From an uncultured Carnobacterium sp. (lineage in GTDB: Bacteria; Bacillota; Bacilli; Lactobacillales; Aerococcaceae): a stretch of DNA of 6,667 nucleotides. Each line of letters opens with the position of its first letter. The stretch's first letter is position 1. The stretch is from NCBI GenBank assembly GCA_937976325.1, contig CALJSD010000049.1:1-6667 (forward strand), written 5' to 3'. A program made the position numbers and the translations under genes. Positions 5,925-6,667 of the stretch are shown here, piece after piece. Under the pieces are notes generated by a model, which was given only the letters and a program-made list of their open reading frames with translations, made no database searches and was not told where the DNA came from.

Positions 5925-6667
5925 TGAAAAACCAAAAACTTGGCTTATTACTTTTAGAAATTTTTGGGGTTGTTTTATTCCTATTATTCTTAAGTCCAAT
6001 CTTTTTATTAGTGATCAACTCAGCTAAAAGCTCTGCTGAAATCTTAGCAAGCCCATTATCATGGCCTGCAAGTTTCGGTCAACTATGGACAAATGCGGTA
6101 ACAATTTGGAATAATCCTTCCATTAAATACCCATCATCATTTTTTGCTTCAACAATTATTACAGTGATTTCATTAGTAACGATTACATTATTCTCAGCAT
6201 TAGCTGCTTGGGGATTAGTTCGTTACCGTTCTAAACTATCAACTGTTGTATTCTTTATCTTTGTAGCATCAATGGTAATTCCTTTCCAAGTTGTAATGTA
6301 TCCATTAGTAACTTGGTTCAAAATTTTAAGTGATACAATTACAAATCCTTTATTCGGATTTAGCTTATTACGTACTTATCCTGGTATCATCTTTGCTTAC
6401 ACTGGATTTGGGATGTCTCTATCTGTATTCATGTTCCACGGCTTCATTAAAGGTGTTCCACTTGAAATCGAAGAAGCTGCTGAATTAGATGGATGTAATA
6501 AAATGCAAACATTCTTCTATGTTGTATTACCAATTTTAAAACCAATCTATGTAACAATTTTAATCTTAAATGGTATTTGGATTTGGAACGACTTCTTATT
6601 ACCACTATTATTATTAGGTAAAGGGAATGCGATTCAAACACTTCCAATCGCAGTATCTAACTTTGCA
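5924..6667 (+). CDS. Sugar ABC transporter permease, MalG/MsmG/RafG type, partial (C-terminus outside window)
   Basis: This is the partner channel subunit of the importer. The ATG at 5924-5926 shares its A with the upstream TAA stop (TAATG), implying translational coupling, and AAGGAG lies at 5907-5912. The frame is open for 248 codons to the right edge; the family is usually about 275-285 residues, so roughly the last membrane segment is missing through truncation by the window. Hydrophobic segments lie near 9-31, 72-98, 107-133, 150-172 and 205-228. The ATPase-docking motif EEAAELDGCNKMQTFFYVVLP occupies about 183-203 with Glu184-Ala-Ala and Gly190, followed by the conserved WIWNDFLLP (218-226). 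It is very similar in wording to MsmG/RafG-type permeases. Maltodextrin or another alpha-glucoside is the inferred cargo. What follows it is not visible. Confidence 0.93.
   Translation, partial: MKNQKLGLLLLEIFGVVLFLLFLSPIFLLVINSAKSSAEILASPLSWPASFGQLWTNAVTIWNNPSIKYPSSFFASTIITVISLVTITLFSALAAWGLVRYRSKLSTVVFFIFVASMVIPFQVVMYPLVTWFKILSDTITNPLFGFSLLRTYPGIIFAYTGFGMSLSVFMFHGFIKGVPLEIEEAAELDGCNKMQTFFYVVLPILKPIYVTILILNGIWIWNDFLLPLLLLGKGNAIQTLPIAVSNFA

Noticed and set aside
6447..6647. 66-codon minus-strand open frame inside the second permease gene
   Set aside because: It overlaps the EAA-loop coding region on the opposite strand and has no independent support.

Overview
This window is a maltodextrin / alpha-glucan utilisation locus from a low-GC Firmicute, most likely a member of the Lactobacillales (Streptococcus, Granulicatella or Carnobacterium-like). 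I infer this from the strongly A+T-rich codon choice, perfect AAGGAGG-type ribosome binding sites, the wording of the 4-alpha-glucanotransferase, and the gene order malP <- malQ | intergenic | -> binding protein -> permease -> permease. That order mirrors the divergent malMP / malXCD locus of Streptococcus pneumoniae. I cannot name the species.

Left half (1-3261, minus strand): malQ (4-alpha-glucanotransferase, GH77, complete, catalytic Asp/Glu/Asp visible) is followed after 28 bp by an alpha-glucan phosphorylase (glgP/malP). The phosphorylase is cut by the left edge: 564 codons are present, and the C-terminal part with the PLP lysine is missing. Together they convert imported maltodextrins to glucose and glucose-1-phosphate.

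Middle (3262-3599, 338 bp): a divergent regulatory region. On the right is a strong promoter for the transporter operon (TTGCAA-17 bp-TATACT), with an A6T6 tract upstream. Several LacI-family operator-like and cre-like sites overlap the promoter. On the left, next to a weaker candidate malQ promoter, is a cluster of TGCGCAA-type repeats resembling MalR/CcpA-family operators.

Right half (3600-6667, plus strand): an abundant-type extracellular sugar-binding lipoprotein, a roughly 100-bp spacer with a leaky-looking hairpin, then two inner-membrane permease subunits of the CUT1 (MalFG/MsmFG/RafFG) type whose stop and start codons overlap by one base. The second permease runs off the right edge. 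No ATPase gene is seen; in lactic acid bacteria a shared MsmK-type ATPase encoded elsewhere often energises such importers.

Overall the window is a recognisable catabolic locus. I see no wholly undescribed system. The points most worth a second look are the apparent pairing of a streptococcal-style malQP/operator layout with an Msm/Raf-type importer, a Cys-x3-Cys pair in the binding protein, competing RNA hairpins after the binding-protein gene, and the arrangement of operators in the divergent promoter.
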